Assembly: GCA_021786915.1 (NCBI GenBank)
Contig: JAJYMP010000039.1
Span: 1 to 12,467 of the forward strand
DNA length: 12,467 nt
Source of the DNA: Chloroflexota bacterium
GTDB taxonomy: Bacteria; Chloroflexota; Limnocylindria; Limnocylindrales; CSP1-4
Direction: 5' to 3'
A program made the position numbers and the translations under genes. Shown piece after piece: positions 5,135 to 12,467 of the stretch. Below the pieces are notes generated by a model. That model was given only the letters and a program-made list of their open reading frames with translations. It had not been told where the DNA came from and did not search any database. Numbering within the stretch: position 1 is the stretch's first letter; each line of letters starts with the position of its first letter.

Positions 5135-6322
5135 TCAGGCGGCACCTGGCCCCTGCGCAGCGCGGCGCCACGAGAACCGCCGTGTCTCGGCGCGAACCCT
5201 GAGCAGACCCTGGCGTGCCGCGACGTACAGGGCGATCGAGGCGACGAACACCAGGCCAGTGCCTTGGGCGACCCGACCCAGCACGAGCGCAGCCGTCAGG
5301 AGCGACAGCGCCAACCCGACAGCCGACTCGATCAGCTGCGCGGGGACGCGTCGGGCGCCAACCCGCCGGTCGGAAGACCAGATGCCCCGCCCCGCGGTGA
5401 TTCGGCCTGCGCAGCACCCCGTGAGGAAGCAGCCGACTCGCCCCACGGCGACCGCGAGGAAGATCGTCGGCGCGACCGCGTCGAGGTAGCCGCCGATCGG
5501 CACCCCGAGGACGAGGGCGGAGGTCAACGCAGCGATGGGGGCCGACACCAGGAAGCCGTCGACCGACCAGCCCTCGCGCAGGGTCGCCCGGCTCGGGCCC
5601 TTCAGGCCCATGTACCAGCCCTTGGCGCCCGCCACGCCGATGAGCATCGCGAGCACCGATGCGAGGATGGCCGGGCCGACCGGAACGCCGTGGTGCGTCA
5701 GGAAGAGCGGCTGCGCCGCGATGGATCCCGCCAGCGCGATGGTCGCCGCGGCGAGGAAGCTGCCGGTCAGGACGCCTGGCGCCGCGGCGAGCGGCGCGGT
5801 CAAGGCCCAGCGGGTCCTCGCGGGTCCCGCCACGCCGACCATTTCCCAGCGGCGCCAGGACCACCCGACAAGCGGCAGCGCAGCCGGGTTGGCCGCGCGG
5901 GCGCGCTCGGGACCGACGACCTCGGCCGTGACGTCCCACTCGCCACCGGAGACGCCGTACACCCAGGTCGTGGTCGACATGGGAGTGCTCCCAGGAACGA
6001 CCCCTGCGATCGTCTCGGTTCTGGAGAATGCGTCCGCGGGGGCCGGGACGCCGACAACGCCGCGGCGGCGCCCTGCCAGTCGGATCGTCGCCGTGTACGC
6101 AGGCCCGCCGGCCGGACCAGGGTCGAACCGGTGCGATACCACGAGCGCCTGCGGCTCGCCCTCAATGGCCGCCTCGGCCGCGGTACCGTGCTGCGTGGCC
6201 GCGGATGACGGCGTCGGCGACGGACCGGGGCCCGCACCACTGGGCTGCGTCGGCACGACCCCCGCGGAGGACCGGGCAGGTGCCGAGCGCGCCCGCCGTT
6301 GGGGTCGGCGCTTGGAGCTCAC
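5135..6322 (-). CDS. Non-canonical Lgt-like membrane protein with N-terminal beta domain
   Basis: 395 residues from a GTG start at 6322. Residues 1-55 are basic then Ser/Pro-rich. Residues 58-137 look like a beta domain (F-D-P-G-P-A-G, Y-T-A-T-I-R-L-A-G, G-G-E-W-D-V-T-A-E-V). From about 170 there are about seven membrane helices matching prolipoprotein diacylglyceryl transferases, with the signature G-R-V-G-C-F-L-T-G-C-C-A-G-R (294-307) and P-A-Q-L-I-E-S (327-333). Canonical Lgt has His-Gly in the region near residue 255 and Asn in GRxGNF; here these are Asp-Gly and Cys298, with a further Cys pair at 303-304. Lipoprotein modification is therefore doubtful, and the three cysteines could bind metal or act in redox. 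It follows the YHS gene by 30 bases and ends convergently with the plus-strand gene. The start is uncertain because its ribosome site is weak. Confidence 0.72.
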   Translation of the reverse strand: MSSKRRPQRRARSAPARSSAGVVPTQPSGAGPGPSPTPSSAATQHGTAAEAAIEGEPQALVVSHRFDPGPAGGPAYTATIRLAGRRRGVVGVPAPADAFSRTETIAGVVPGSTPMSTTTWVYGVSGGEWDVTAEVVGPERARAANPAALPLVGWSWRRWEMVGVAGPARTRWALTAPLAAAPGVLTGSFLAAATIALAGSIAAQPLFLTHHGVPVGPAILASVLAMLIGVAGAKGWYMGLKGPSRATLREGWSVDGFLVSAPIAALTSALVLGVPIGGYLDAVAPTIFLAVAVGRVGCFLTGCCAGRITAGRGIWSSDRRVGARRVPAQLIESAVGLALSLLTAALVLGRVAQGTGLVFVASIALYVAARQGLLRVRAETRRFSWRRAAQGPGAA

Positions 6323-6352
6323 CTGGGAACGCCATGCGGCGACCCAGCCGCT

Positions 6353-6574
6353 CTAGCCATGGTGGGTCGCATCGGTCTCGTCGTGGTCGTGGGTCAGCGG
6401 CGCGCCATCGGCCCACCGCGTCGGGTCCTCGCGGAAGGTGGACGCGCAGGCGGGGTCGCAGAACCAGTAGGTCGTACCCTCGAACACGGCCGACGGTGAT
6501 CCGCCGGGCGCGACCTTCATCCCGCAGACGGGATCGGTCGCGCGGTGGTCATGGTGACGTCCGTGAGCGTGCAT
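6353..6574 (-). CDS. His-rich YHS-domain small protein
   Basis: 73 residues. The YHS core reads D-P-V-C-G-M-K-V (14-21), then Y-W-F-C-D-P-A-C-A-S-T-F (36-47) and D-P (50-51), with Cys17, Cys39 and Cys43 as likely soft-metal ligands. YHS domains accompany copper ATPases and heavy-metal proteins. Both ends are rich in histidine: MHAHGRHHDH at the start and T-H-D-H-D with a final H-H-G at the end, which could load copper, nickel or zinc. No signal peptide or membrane helix is seen, so it should be cytoplasmic. It begins 18 bases after the stop of the HMA gene and is probably cotranscribed with it. It may receive metal from that protein or buffer it. Confidence 0.82.
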   Translation of the reverse strand: MHAHGRHHDHRATDPVCGMKVAPGGSPSAVFEGTTYWFCDPACASTFREDPTRWADGAPLTHDHDETDATHHG

Positions 6575-6592
6575 GCACTGAGCTCCGAGTGG

Positions 6593-6826
6593 TCAGGATT
6601 CGACGGGTCGACCGGCGTGGTAGCCGGCACGGTGGATTACTCGCATCAGCGTCCAGGTGTCGACGGCCCCGGGCTCGGACCGCACGTATGCCGTCTCGGT
6701 CGCGGGGTTCACGTAGACGCTGCGGACGCCGGGCACTGCCGCAAGCGCGCGCTCGAGCGTGGTCGCGCCTGCGCCGCCACACCCGAGGCCGTACACCGGG
6801 ATCCTGAGTTGAGGAGAACTGTCCAT
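6593..6826 (-). CDS. HMA-fold (CopZ-like) protein with a single cysteine
   Basis: 77 residues with the beta-alpha-beta-beta-alpha-beta order of heavy-metal-associated domains: a first strand at 7-13, the metal loop G-L-G-C-G-G-A-G, a helix T-T-L-E-R-A-L-A-A-V-P-G-V, then S-V-Y-V-N-P-A-T-E-T-A-Y-V and a last helix ending I-H-R-A-G-Y. In CopZ and copper ATPases the loop is G-M-x-C-x-x-C; here Cys16 is kept but the second position is Ala19. Cu(I) chaperone function would need another ligand, dimerisation or glutathione, or the protein may do something else. It is probably the first gene of an operon with the YHS and Lgt-like genes. An 11-base-phased array sits 23-49 bases upstream of the ATG, suggesting control by the neighbouring response regulator. 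Confidence 0.78.
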   Translation of the reverse strand: MDSSPQLRIPVYGLGCGGAGATTLERALAAVPGVRSVYVNPATETAYVRSEPGAVDTWTLMRVIHRAGYHAGRPVES

Positions 6827-6848
6827 GGCCCGATGCTCGGGCCGCAGG

Positions 6849-6875
6849 CTGAGAGCCAGATGAGCCTCTCGTGAG
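6849..6875 (+). promoter_or_regulatory. Operator array 3: three half-sites at 11-base spacing, upstream of HMA gene
   Basis: CTGAG (6849), ATGAG (6860) and GTGAG (6871) are spaced exactly 11 bases in the gap between the kinase stop and the HMA start. The first unit continues as CTGAGAGC, as in the array at 9130, and the last as TGAGACTTG, as in the array at 4020. Its closeness to the ATG (22 bases between) means it either overlaps the promoter, as a repressor site would, or the transcript starts very near the gene. Confidence 0.6.
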
Positions 6876-6916
6876 ACTTGGGCTCGGCCGGACGGCCTAC
6901 TGAGGAGCGCGTTGCC

Positions 6917-8323
6917 TCAGTCCGCTCTGGCTGGCAGCACGATCTCCACCCGCGTGCCTCCCTCAGCGCGAGGCGAGAGCGTGATCGTCGCGCCGTGGGC
7001 GTCGGCGATCCAGCGGGCGATTGCAAGGCCCAGGCCCGTGCCCGAGGGGCGAACCTGGCGCGCCCTGCGTCCGCGGAACAGCCGCTCGAACAGGTGGTCT
7101 GCGTCCTCCTCGTCGATCCCGATGCCCGTGTCGTCCACCGTCACCACCGCCGTCTCATGGAGCGTCGCGAGGCGCGCGGTGACGCTGCCGCCGGTTGGGG
7201 TGTACCGCGCCGCGTTGTCCAGGACGATCCCGAACAATTCGCGCAGGCGGTCTGCATCGCCCTCGACGACAACGGGCTCCACGGCGGCCACCGACATCCG
7301 CACGTGCGTCGCTGCCTGTCTCTGCCGGCGGACGCAGTCCACCAGGAGCGCATCGAGCTCGACCGGCAGGAAGGTGAGCCGGGCCCCGGACTCGGCCCTC
7401 GCGAGCGAGAGGAGGTCGGCGATGAGTCGGCCCATCCGTTCGGCCTCATCCCGGGCGTCGTCGAGGATGGACGCCCGCTCTGCGGCGTCGAGGCCGGGAC
7501 GTGTCGCGAGGTCGAGGTTGGCCCGGATCACGGTCAGCGGGGTGCGGAGCTGGTGCGAGGCGTCGCCCAGGAACCGCTGCAGCGCGTGGTGGCTGGACTC
7601 GAGAGCGGCCAGCATCTCGTTGAACGCGGCGGCGAGCTCGCCCACCTCGTCGGGCACCTCCGGGCGCTCAACGCGCGCCCCGAAGTCGCCCGAGAGCGCG
7701 ATGGCGCGTGCCGTCTCGGTCACGTCGGCCACGGGCGTGAGCGCTCGGCGCGCGAGGAGCAGTCCGGCGACGAGCGCCAGCAGCGTCACCGCCAAGCCTC
7801 CCAGGAGGAGCGCGACCCGCACGGTGTCCAGCAGCGATCGCAGCGGTCGGGTGCTGTCCGCCCAGACGACGTACCCGAGGGTCGCCCCGCTGGGCGCGAG
7901 GACAGCCTGCACGGTGACGCGGAGGACGTCTCCCTGCACCGGGTGCTCGTGGATGTAGTGGTCGTGGCGGTCCGCGGCTGCAAGGTCGTCGGGCGTGACC
8001 GGGAGGGCCGGCTCCGCGGCGGGAGCGGAGTCGGCGATCTCGCGCCCGGCGGGGTCGAGCACGAGGATCCTCCCGCCGGTCGAGGCCAGCTGGGACACGA
8101 GCCTGGGCGTCGGCGACAGATTCCCGGCCGCGTCCACGTCCTGGCTCACGGCCCCGGCCGCGTGCTCGGCGTTGGCGACGAGCGAGTCGTCGAAAGACAT
8201 CTGGAGCTCGCGGCTCAGGACGACGTACATGCCGCCGCCGAACGCGGCCAGGGCCGCGGCGAGAAGGGCCGCGTAGAGGAGCGCGAGCCGCAGGCGGATC
8301 GTGAGCGGCGGGAGGCGGATCAC
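6917..8323 (-). CDS. HAMP/HisKA sensor histidine kinase with His-rich sensor loop
   Basis: 468 residues from a GTG at 8323 that overlaps the regulator's stop by 4 bases (GTGA). Helix one (about 9-36) and helix two (about 167-191) enclose an extracytoplasmic domain of about 130 residues. HAMP spans about 192-245. HisKA carries the phosphorylated His257 in [12 protein letters not shown]. The ATPase domain has the N box (L-D-N-A-A-R-Y-T-P, Asn370), D-T-G-I-G-I (398-403) and G-T-G-L-G-L-A (428-434). The sensor domain contains R-H-D-H-Y-I-H-E-H (119-127), with four histidines that could bind copper, zinc or nickel in the outer space. The sensed signal is inferred from that stretch and from the neighbouring metal proteins. 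It should phosphorylate the regulator encoded just upstream in the same operon. Confidence 0.92.
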   Translation of the reverse strand: MIRLPPLTIRLRLALLYAALLAAALAAFGGGMYVVLSRELQMSFDDSLVANAEHAAGAVSQDVDAAGNLSPTPRLVSQLASTGGRILVLDPAGREIADSAPAAEPALPVTPDDLAAADRHDHYIHEHPVQGDVLRVTVQAVLAPSGATLGYVVWADSTRPLRSLLDTVRVALLLGGLAVTLLALVAGLLLARRALTPVADVTETARAIALSGDFGARVERPEVPDEVGELAAAFNEMLAALESSHHALQRFLGDASHQLRTPLTVIRANLDLATRPGLDAAERASILDDARDEAERMGRLIADLLSLARAESGARLTFLPVELDALLVDCVRRQRQAATHVRMSVAAVEPVVVEGDADRLRELFGIVLDNAARYTPTGGSVTARLATLHETAVVTVDDTGIGIDEEDADHLFERLFRGRRARQVRPSGTGLGLAIARWIADAHGATITLSPRAEGGTRVEIVLPARAD

Positions 8324-9003
8324 CCGTCCTTGAGCACGTAGCCGGCGCCGCGCACCGTGTGGATCAGCCTCGGCTCGCCACCGCCCTCGAGCTTCCCCCG
8401 CAGGTAGCGGACGTACACCTCGAGGACGTTCGACTCGCCGTCGAAGTCGTAGGACCACACGTGGTCCATGATCACGTCCCGGGTCAGCACCTTGCGCGGG
8501 TGGCGCATGAACAGCAGCAGCAGGTTGTACTCGGTCGTCGTGAGCTCGATCCGGCGCGCCCCGCGGCGCGCCTCGCGCGCGTCGACGTCGAACTCCAGGT
8601 CGGCGAACCGGAGGACCTCGCCCGCCGGGGCGGTGCGGCGGCGCAGGAGCGCGTGGACGCGCGCCAGCAGCTCCTCGAAGTTGAACGGCTTGACCAGGTA
8701 GTCGTCGGCGCCGGTCTCGAGGCCCTCCACCCGGTCGCGCACCTCGTCGCGCGCGGTGAGCATCAGGATGGCGACCTCGTCGCCGGCCGCGCGCAGCCGG
8801 CGCGTGACCTCGAGCCCGTCGATGCCAGGCATCATCACGTCGAGGACGACGAGCTGGGGCAGGTGCTCGCGCGCCTTCTCGAGGCCCTCCTCGCCCGTGG
8901 CGGCCTCGACGACGCGGTACCCCTCGTAGGCGAGGCCGCGGCGCACCACGGTCCTGATCTTGGGGTCGTCGTCGACGACCAGGATGCGCGTGGGGTCGGC
9001 CAT
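8320..9003 (-). CDS. OmpR/PhoB-family response regulator
   Basis: 227 residues. The receiver domain (6-119) has the acidic pocket D-D-D (11-13), phosphoacceptor Asp55 in V-V-L-D-V-M-M-P-G, Thr83 and Lys105. The DNA-binding domain (about 128-225) is a winged helix of the Trans_Reg_C type, with L-T-T-T-E-Y-N-L-L, the recognition-helix region around [15 protein letters not shown] and H-T-V-R-G-A-G-Y at the end. Such proteins bind tandem direct repeats, commonly at 10-11-base spacing, which matches the arrays found upstream of this gene and elsewhere in the window. The ATG at 9003 is chosen because the receiver fold begins right after it; AGGAGG lies 12 bases upstream, slightly far. A possible -10 (TACGAT on the minus strand, 9066-9071) lies between the array and the gene. 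Probably autoregulated. Confidence 0.95.
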   Translation of the reverse strand: MADPTRILVVDDDPKIRTVVRRGLAYEGYRVVEAATGEEGLEKAREHLPQLVVLDVMMPGIDGLEVTRRLRAAGDEVAILMLTARDEVRDRVEGLETGADDYLVKPFNFEELLARVHALLRRRTAPAGEVLRFADLEFDVDAREARRGARRIELTTTEYNLLLLFMRHPRKVLTRDVIMDHVWSYDFDGESNVLEVYVRYLRGKLEGGGEPRLIHTVRGAGYVLKDG

Positions 9004-9129
9004 AGCGGCGAGGTGCCTCCTGCGGTGACTGCGCCGCCGGACCGATGAGTCCGCCAGTCGCGGCGATCGTACGATGTCGCGCTCGGCGCCGTCGCCCGTG
9101 GTGGCACGGTCGCAGAGTGCGCTCCGAAT

Positions 9130-9156
9130 CTGAGAGCAGTCTGAGCGCCCGCTGAG
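9130..9156 (+). promoter_or_regulatory. Operator array 4: three CTGAG half-sites at 11-base spacing, upstream of the regulator
   Basis: CTGAG occurs at 9130, 9141 and 9152, three perfect copies spaced exactly 11 bases. They lie 127-153 bases upstream of the response-regulator ATG. The first unit extends as CTGAGAGCAG and the third as TGAGACTCG, matching the flanks of the arrays at 6849 and 4020. This is the strongest member of the set and a natural autoregulatory site. Confidence 0.68.
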
Positions 9157-9217
9157 ACTCGTGGCGTGCCGGCCCGGGGCGTTGCCGCAAACACTCCGTT
9201 GGTTCAGCATGCGCGAC

Positions 9218-9430
9218 TCAGCGGGGCCCGATCGGACGGGCCTCCCGAGGGACGAGGATGGTCCCGGGCCGCAGGGGCCTGGCGGTCGCGGGCCCCGCCG
9301 GCGTGGGAGGGGCCGCGGCCGGAGGAGGGGGCGAGGGCACATCCGAATCCAACGGTGCGCGTGCGGCGACGTGGAGGTCGGCGAGGCGGACCGCGTCGCG
9401 GACGGCCGCGCGGTCCGCGTCAGGCGCCAT
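9218..9430 (-). CDS. Small Pro/Ala-rich hypothetical protein after nuoN
   Basis: 70 residues. The N-terminal half (to about residue 28) could form one amphipathic helix ([17 protein letters not shown]), followed by a Pro/Ala tract and a short [10 protein letters not shown] end. The evidence for a gene is position: the ATG at 9430 is 12 bases after the nuoN stop and has a strong TAGGAGG just upstream, overlapping that stop. Against it, the high GC content makes open frames common and the composition is low in complexity. No family is recognised. If real, it would be the last gene of the complex I operon. Confidence 0.42.
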   Translation of the reverse strand: MAPDADRAAVRDAVRLADLHVAARAPLDSDVPSPPPPAAAPPTPAGPATARPLRPGTILVPREARPIGPR

Positions 9431-9442
9431 CGCCGTGGCCTC

Positions 9443-10867
9443 CTACCGCCCCGGCGCCGCGGCCGCGAAGGCGGCCACGAGCGGCTGCGCCAGCACGCCG
9501 GTGATCACGAGCGCGGCCGCCGATGCGACCGTGACCGATGCGGCGGCGGCGCCGAGCGTGCGCATGCGCGCGGTCGCCGCGGCGAAGTAGACCGGCGCCA
9601 GCACCCGGACGTAGTAGAAGATTGAGATGACGGTGTTCACGGCCGCGAAGACCGCTAGCCACGCGAAACCGGCCTGGATCGCGACCGCGAACAGGAGTAG
9701 CTTCGCGACGAACCCGGAGAGCGGCGGCACGCCGATGAACGAGAGGAAGCTGAGGGCGAGGGCCGCCGCCTCGGCCCGGTGCTGGTCGGCCAGACCCGGG
9801 TAGTCGGCGAGCGCGGTCCGCCCGCGGAGCGTCGTGACGACGCCGAACGCGGCCAGGTTTCCCGGCACGTATGCGACGAGGAAGTACAGGAGCGCGACCA
9901 TCGCGAGGTCGCTCCGCCCCAGGGCCGCTACGGCCATCAGCCCGTAGCCCGTCTGCGACACGGCCGACCAGCCCAGCAGCCGCCGCACGTCGTCCTGCCA
10001 CAGGCAGGCCAGGTTGCCGAGGGTCATCGTGGCAGCCGCGCCCACGGCGACCATCGCGGCCCAGCCCAGCTCTTGCGCCGGGAGCGCCAGCACGAACCTC
10101 GCTAGGAAGACGAAGGCGCCCACCTTGGGCACGGCGAGCAGGAACCCCGCGACTGGCACGGGGGCGCCCTGCGCAACGTCGGGCACCCACACGTGCACCG
10201 GCACTCCGCCGACCTTGAACATCAGCCCGGCCATCACGAGCGCCACCGCGACGGCCGCGACCGGCCCCGCGGTCGGCGGCAGGCCGGGCAGGCGGTCGAG
10301 CGTCGTCCCCCCGGCGAGCCCGTACAGGAGGGCGACCCCCATCAGCATCGCCCCGTTCGCGAGCGCGCCCACCAGGTAGTACTTGATCGCGGCTTCGGCA
10401 GAGGCCGACGACCGCCGGTGGTAGGCGGCCAGGACGAACCCGGTGGCCGAGGAGAGGAGCATGGCGACGACGAGCTCGCTCAGCGATGTCGCGCCGGCGA
10501 GGAGCATCGCGCCGAGCGCGGAGTAGAGGAGCAGCGTGTAGTACTCGCCGTGGCGCGGGTCGCGCCTGAACCACGGCACCGACAACACGATGGTGACTGC
10601 CGTCGCCAGCAGGACGATCACGCGGGCGATCGCCGCGGCGTGGTCGCGGGCGTAGGTGCCCGCGAATGTCAGCCGCCCGGGCTCGATCAGCGCCGGCACG
10701 GTCAGGGCGAGGGCGACCGCGGTCGTCGCCAGCGCGATCCACGCGGCGCCGGCCTGACGGCCGCGCCGCGCGGCGAGCGCGTAGAGCAGGACGACCACGC
10801 CGCCCGCGACGACGGACAGCTCGGCGATGACGTCGGCCGCCCAGCCGGCCATGGTCGCGACCGGCAT
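9443..10867 (-). CDS. nuoN: NADH-quinone oxidoreductase subunit N
   Basis: 474 residues with about 14 hydrophobic segments, of the antiporter-like complex I family. It shows the proton-channel residues: Glu131 in [11 protein letters not shown] (helix five), Lys218 in [16 protein letters not shown] and Lys248 in [10 protein letters not shown]. The A-P-V-P-V-A-G-F-L segment and I-G-V-P-P-L-S-G-F are typical of NuoN rather than NuoM. It is part of the membrane arm that couples quinone reduction to proton pumping. The ATG at 10867 shares one base with the nuoM stop (TGATG), which fixes the start. Gene order and coupling agree with the usual nuoLMN tail. It ends with TAG next to a ribosome site for a possible small gene. 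Confidence 0.94.
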   Translation of the reverse strand: MPVATMAGWAADVIAELSVVAGGVVVLLYALAARRGRQAGAAWIALATTAVALALTVPALIEPGRLTFAGTYARDHAAAIARVIVLLATAVTIVLSVPWFRRDPRHGEYYTLLLYSALGAMLLAGATSLSELVVAMLLSSATGFVLAAYHRRSSASAEAAIKYYLVGALANGAMLMGVALLYGLAGGTTLDRLPGLPPTAGPVAAVAVALVMAGLMFKVGGVPVHVWVPDVAQGAPVPVAGFLLAVPKVGAFVFLARFVLALPAQELGWAAMVAVGAAATMTLGNLACLWQDDVRRLLGWSAVSQTGYGLMAVAALGRSDLAMVALLYFLVAYVPGNLAAFGVVTTLRGRTALADYPGLADQHRAEAAALALSFLSFIGVPPLSGFVAKLLLFAVAIQAGFAWLAVFAAVNTVISIFYYVRVLAPVYFAAATARMRTLGAAAASVTVASAAALVITGVLAQPLVAAFAAAAPGR

Positions 10868-12363
10868 CAGGGCCGGCCCACGAACGGTCCGGCGAACGCG
10901 TCGATCGTGCCCAGCAGCCACCCCGGGACGACCCCGATCAGGAGCACGAGCCCGGCGAGGACGCCCAGCAGCCCAGCCTCCCGCCGGCCGAGGTCGGGGA
11001 ACTCGCGCCACCGGTCGGGCAGCGCGCCGAGGAACACCCGGCCCAGCATCCGCAGGAAGAGGCCGGCCGTGACCACGATCCCGAGCAGGGCCACGATGGC
11101 CAATGCCGGGTAGACCGCGAGCGCGCCGACGAAGATCTGGACCTCCGCGACGAATCCGGCGAGGCCCGGCAGGCCGAGGCTCGCGAACGCGAGCAGGGCC
11201 GTCAACCACGTGAGCGATCTCGCCCGGCCGAGGAGTCCGCCGTACGTCTCGAGGTCGTAGGTGCCGCCCCGGGCAAGGACGGAGCCGCTGACGAGGAACA
11301 GCCCGCCGGTGATGAGGCCGTGGGCGACCATCTCCACCGTCGCGCCGGTGAGCGCGAGCGCGCGCGCCGCCTCTTGGCCCGGCGCCGCGGCACCGGCAAC
11401 AGCGAGCCCGAGGATGACGTACCCCATGTGATTGACGCTGGTGTAGGCGATCAGCCGCTTGAGGTTCGTCTGCGCCAGCGCCACGAGGGCCCCGTACACG
11501 ATCGAGATCACGGCGAGGACGGCCAGCGCGGGCGCGAGCTGCGCCCAGAGGTCCGGGAGCACGCTCATCAGGATCCGCACGAAGCCGTAGGTGCCCATCT
11601 TGAGGAGGACGCCCGCGAGGATCGCCGACGCGGGCCCCGGGGCGTCGACGTGGGCGGGCGGCAGCCACGTGTGGAACGGGGCGATCGGGGTCTTGATCGC
11701 GAACCCGATGAAGAAGCCCGCGAACACGAGCGCGGCGTAGATGCCGCCCCCGGCCAGCGGCTGCTGCCGGATGATCTCGGCCATGTCAAAGGTGTGCGGC
11801 TCGGCGGCCAGGTACACGCCCAGGATCGCCAGGAGCAGGGGGAGCGAGCCCGCGAAGGTGTAGAGGAAGAACTTGAGGGCGGAGCGCTGCGCGTCGCCGT
11901 GGCCCCATGCGCCGATGAGGAAGTACATCGCGACGAGCGAGACATCCCAGAAGACGAAGAACAGGAACAGGTCGAGGGCGAGGAACAGGCCCACGGACAC
12001 GCCCTCGAGGAACAGCATCAGGGCGAAGTACGCAACCGGCCGGCCGCGGAGGTCCACGGGGTACGCCACCGCGACCGTGAACACCAGGCCCGTCATGGCC
12101 GCCAGCGGCAGCGACAGCCCATCCAAGCCCACGCGATACGCGATCCCGAGCGTCGGGATCCAGGGCACCGCCTCGACCTGCTGGAAGCCCGGCGCGCCGT
12201 CGAAGCGGAGCCACGCGACAGCGAGCAGGACCAGAGGCACGGCCGCGACGGCCGTCGCCACGACGGTCAGGCCCCGCGGGCTGGCACCGAGGCCCCGGTG
12301 GCGGGGCAGGAGGGCGATCGCCAACGCTGCGAGGATGGGGACGAAGATGGCGGCGGTGAGCAC
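10867..12363 (-). CDS. nuoM: NADH-quinone oxidoreductase subunit M
   Basis: 498 residues from a GTG at 12363 with AGGAG 8 bases upstream. About 14 membrane helices. NuoM hallmarks are Y-R-V-G-L-D-G-L-S-L-P (76-86), M-Y-F-L-I-G-A-W-G-H (146-155), F-A-I-K-T-P-I-A-P-F-H-T-W-L-P-P-A-H (221-238) with pump residue Lys224, and L-L-K-M-G-T-Y-G-F-V-R (253-263). The normally invariant Glu of helix five (Glu144 in E. coli) is Asp140 here, in F-V-F-W-D-V-S-L-V. The subunit is one of the three antiporter-like proton channels in the membrane arm of complex I. An Mrp antiporter subunit is excluded by the nuoN-type neighbour and the NuoM-specific motifs. It lies 19 bases after nuoL and overlaps nuoN. Confidence 0.95.
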   Translation of the reverse strand: MLTAAIFVPILAALAIALLPRHRGLGASPRGLTVVATAVAAVPLVLLAVAWLRFDGAPGFQQVEAVPWIPTLGIAYRVGLDGLSLPLAAMTGLVFTVAVAYPVDLRGRPVAYFALMLFLEGVSVGLFLALDLFLFFVFWDVSLVAMYFLIGAWGHGDAQRSALKFFLYTFAGSLPLLLAILGVYLAAEPHTFDMAEIIRQQPLAGGGIYAALVFAGFFIGFAIKTPIAPFHTWLPPAHVDAPGPASAILAGVLLKMGTYGFVRILMSVLPDLWAQLAPALAVLAVISIVYGALVALAQTNLKRLIAYTSVNHMGYVILGLAVAGAAAPGQEAARALALTGATVEMVAHGLITGGLFLVSGSVLARGGTYDLETYGGLLGRARSLTWLTALLAFASLGLPGLAGFVAEVQIFVGALAVYPALAIVALLGIVVTAGLFLRMLGRVFLGALPDRWREFPDLGRREAGLLGVLAGLVLLIGVVPGWLLGTIDAFAGPFVGRP

Positions 12364-12382
12364 GAGGCAGCTCCTGGCTGTG

Positions 12383-12467
12383 CTAGCGGGCGACGGCGAG
12401 GACGGCCGCGATCGCGGCCACGCCGAGGGCGCCGATGACGTAGTAGTGGTGCGTGAGGCCGGTCTGG
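12383..12467 (-). CDS. nuoL: C-terminal end of NADH-quinone oxidoreductase subunit L (partial)
   Basis: Only the last 27 residues and a TAG stop (12383-12385) are in the window. They read Q-T-G-L-T-H-H-Y-Y-V-I-G-A-L-G-V and then a hydrophobic Ala/Val helix ending V-A-R. A Q-T-G-L-x-x-x-Y before a final helix is the usual end of NuoL, and its place directly before nuoM supports the call. The rest of the gene lies past the right edge. Confidence 0.8.
   Translation of the reverse strand, partial: QTGLTHHYYVIGALGVAAIAAVLAVAR

Noticed and set aside
5122..5150. Weak inverted repeat GCCAGG/CCTGGC between the convergent genes
   Set aside because: It has only 6 pairs with a 17-base loop and no T tail. 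It could be a terminator but the support is too thin.
9203..9221. CTGAG and CTGAA on the minus strand near the small gene's stop
   Set aside because: They are 14 bases apart and only two in number, so they do not fit the 11-base phasing of the four arrays.
9004..9342. N-terminal extension of the response regulator up to 9342
   Set aside because: The extension is Arg/Pro-rich and would cover the operator array and probable promoter; the receiver fold starts at the ATG at 9003.
1..12467. CRISPR arrays, tRNA or rRNA genes, insertion sequences, phage genes
   Set aside because: None seen: no regular repeat-spacer pattern, no tRNA-like cloverleaf noticed, no transposase or integrase reading frame, and uniform base composition.

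Overview
The window is very GC-rich bacterial DNA with tightly packed, often overlapping genes. It encodes a complete OmpR/HisKA two-component system, NuoL-M-N of respiratory complex I, a di-haem cytochrome b and a cluster of small metal-binding proteins. The composition and protein style fit a high-GC Chloroflexota (for example the Limnocylindria) or an actinobacterium. I cannot decide between them from sequence alone.

Layout, from the right edge leftward because almost everything is on the minus strand. (1) 12467-9218: the end of nuoL, then nuoM, nuoN and a possible small trailing gene, the tail of a complex I operon. (2) 9003-6917: a response regulator and a sensor kinase whose genes overlap by 4 bases; the sensor domain carries a His-rich stretch. 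(3) 6826-5135: an HMA-fold protein with one of its two cysteines missing, a His-rich YHS protein, and a non-canonical Lgt-like membrane protein with an N-terminal beta domain. (4) 4839-5111 (+): a Cys-rich TRASH-like protein, divergent from a DUF1461-type membrane protein (4755-4069). (5) 4068-3667: a 402-base non-coding region with strong hairpins. (6) 3666-1: a six-gene operon with every junction overlapping or nearly so: cytochrome b, a small two-helix protein, a secreted Ig-like anchored protein, a site-2-protease-like protein without catalytic residues but with CBS-like domains, a CsoR-like protein without metal ligands, and a membrane-anchored cupredoxin that runs off the edge.

The most striking non-coding signal is a set of four arrays, each of three TGA-centred half-sites (mostly CTGAG) repeated at exactly 11 bases. 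They lie upstream of the response-regulator gene (9130), the HMA gene (6849) and the cytochrome b operon (3734), and at the far end of the 402-base gap (4020). Three-fold 11-base phasing is what is expected of tandem OmpR/PhoB-family binding. I infer that the encoded regulator controls itself, the small metal-protein operon and the cytochrome b operon. The Cys/His-rich proteins, the cupredoxin and the His-rich sensor suggest copper or another soft metal as the signal. The cytochrome b operon, with two apparent pseudo-proteins and no Rieske or cytochrome c1 gene in view, is the best candidate here for an undescribed system.
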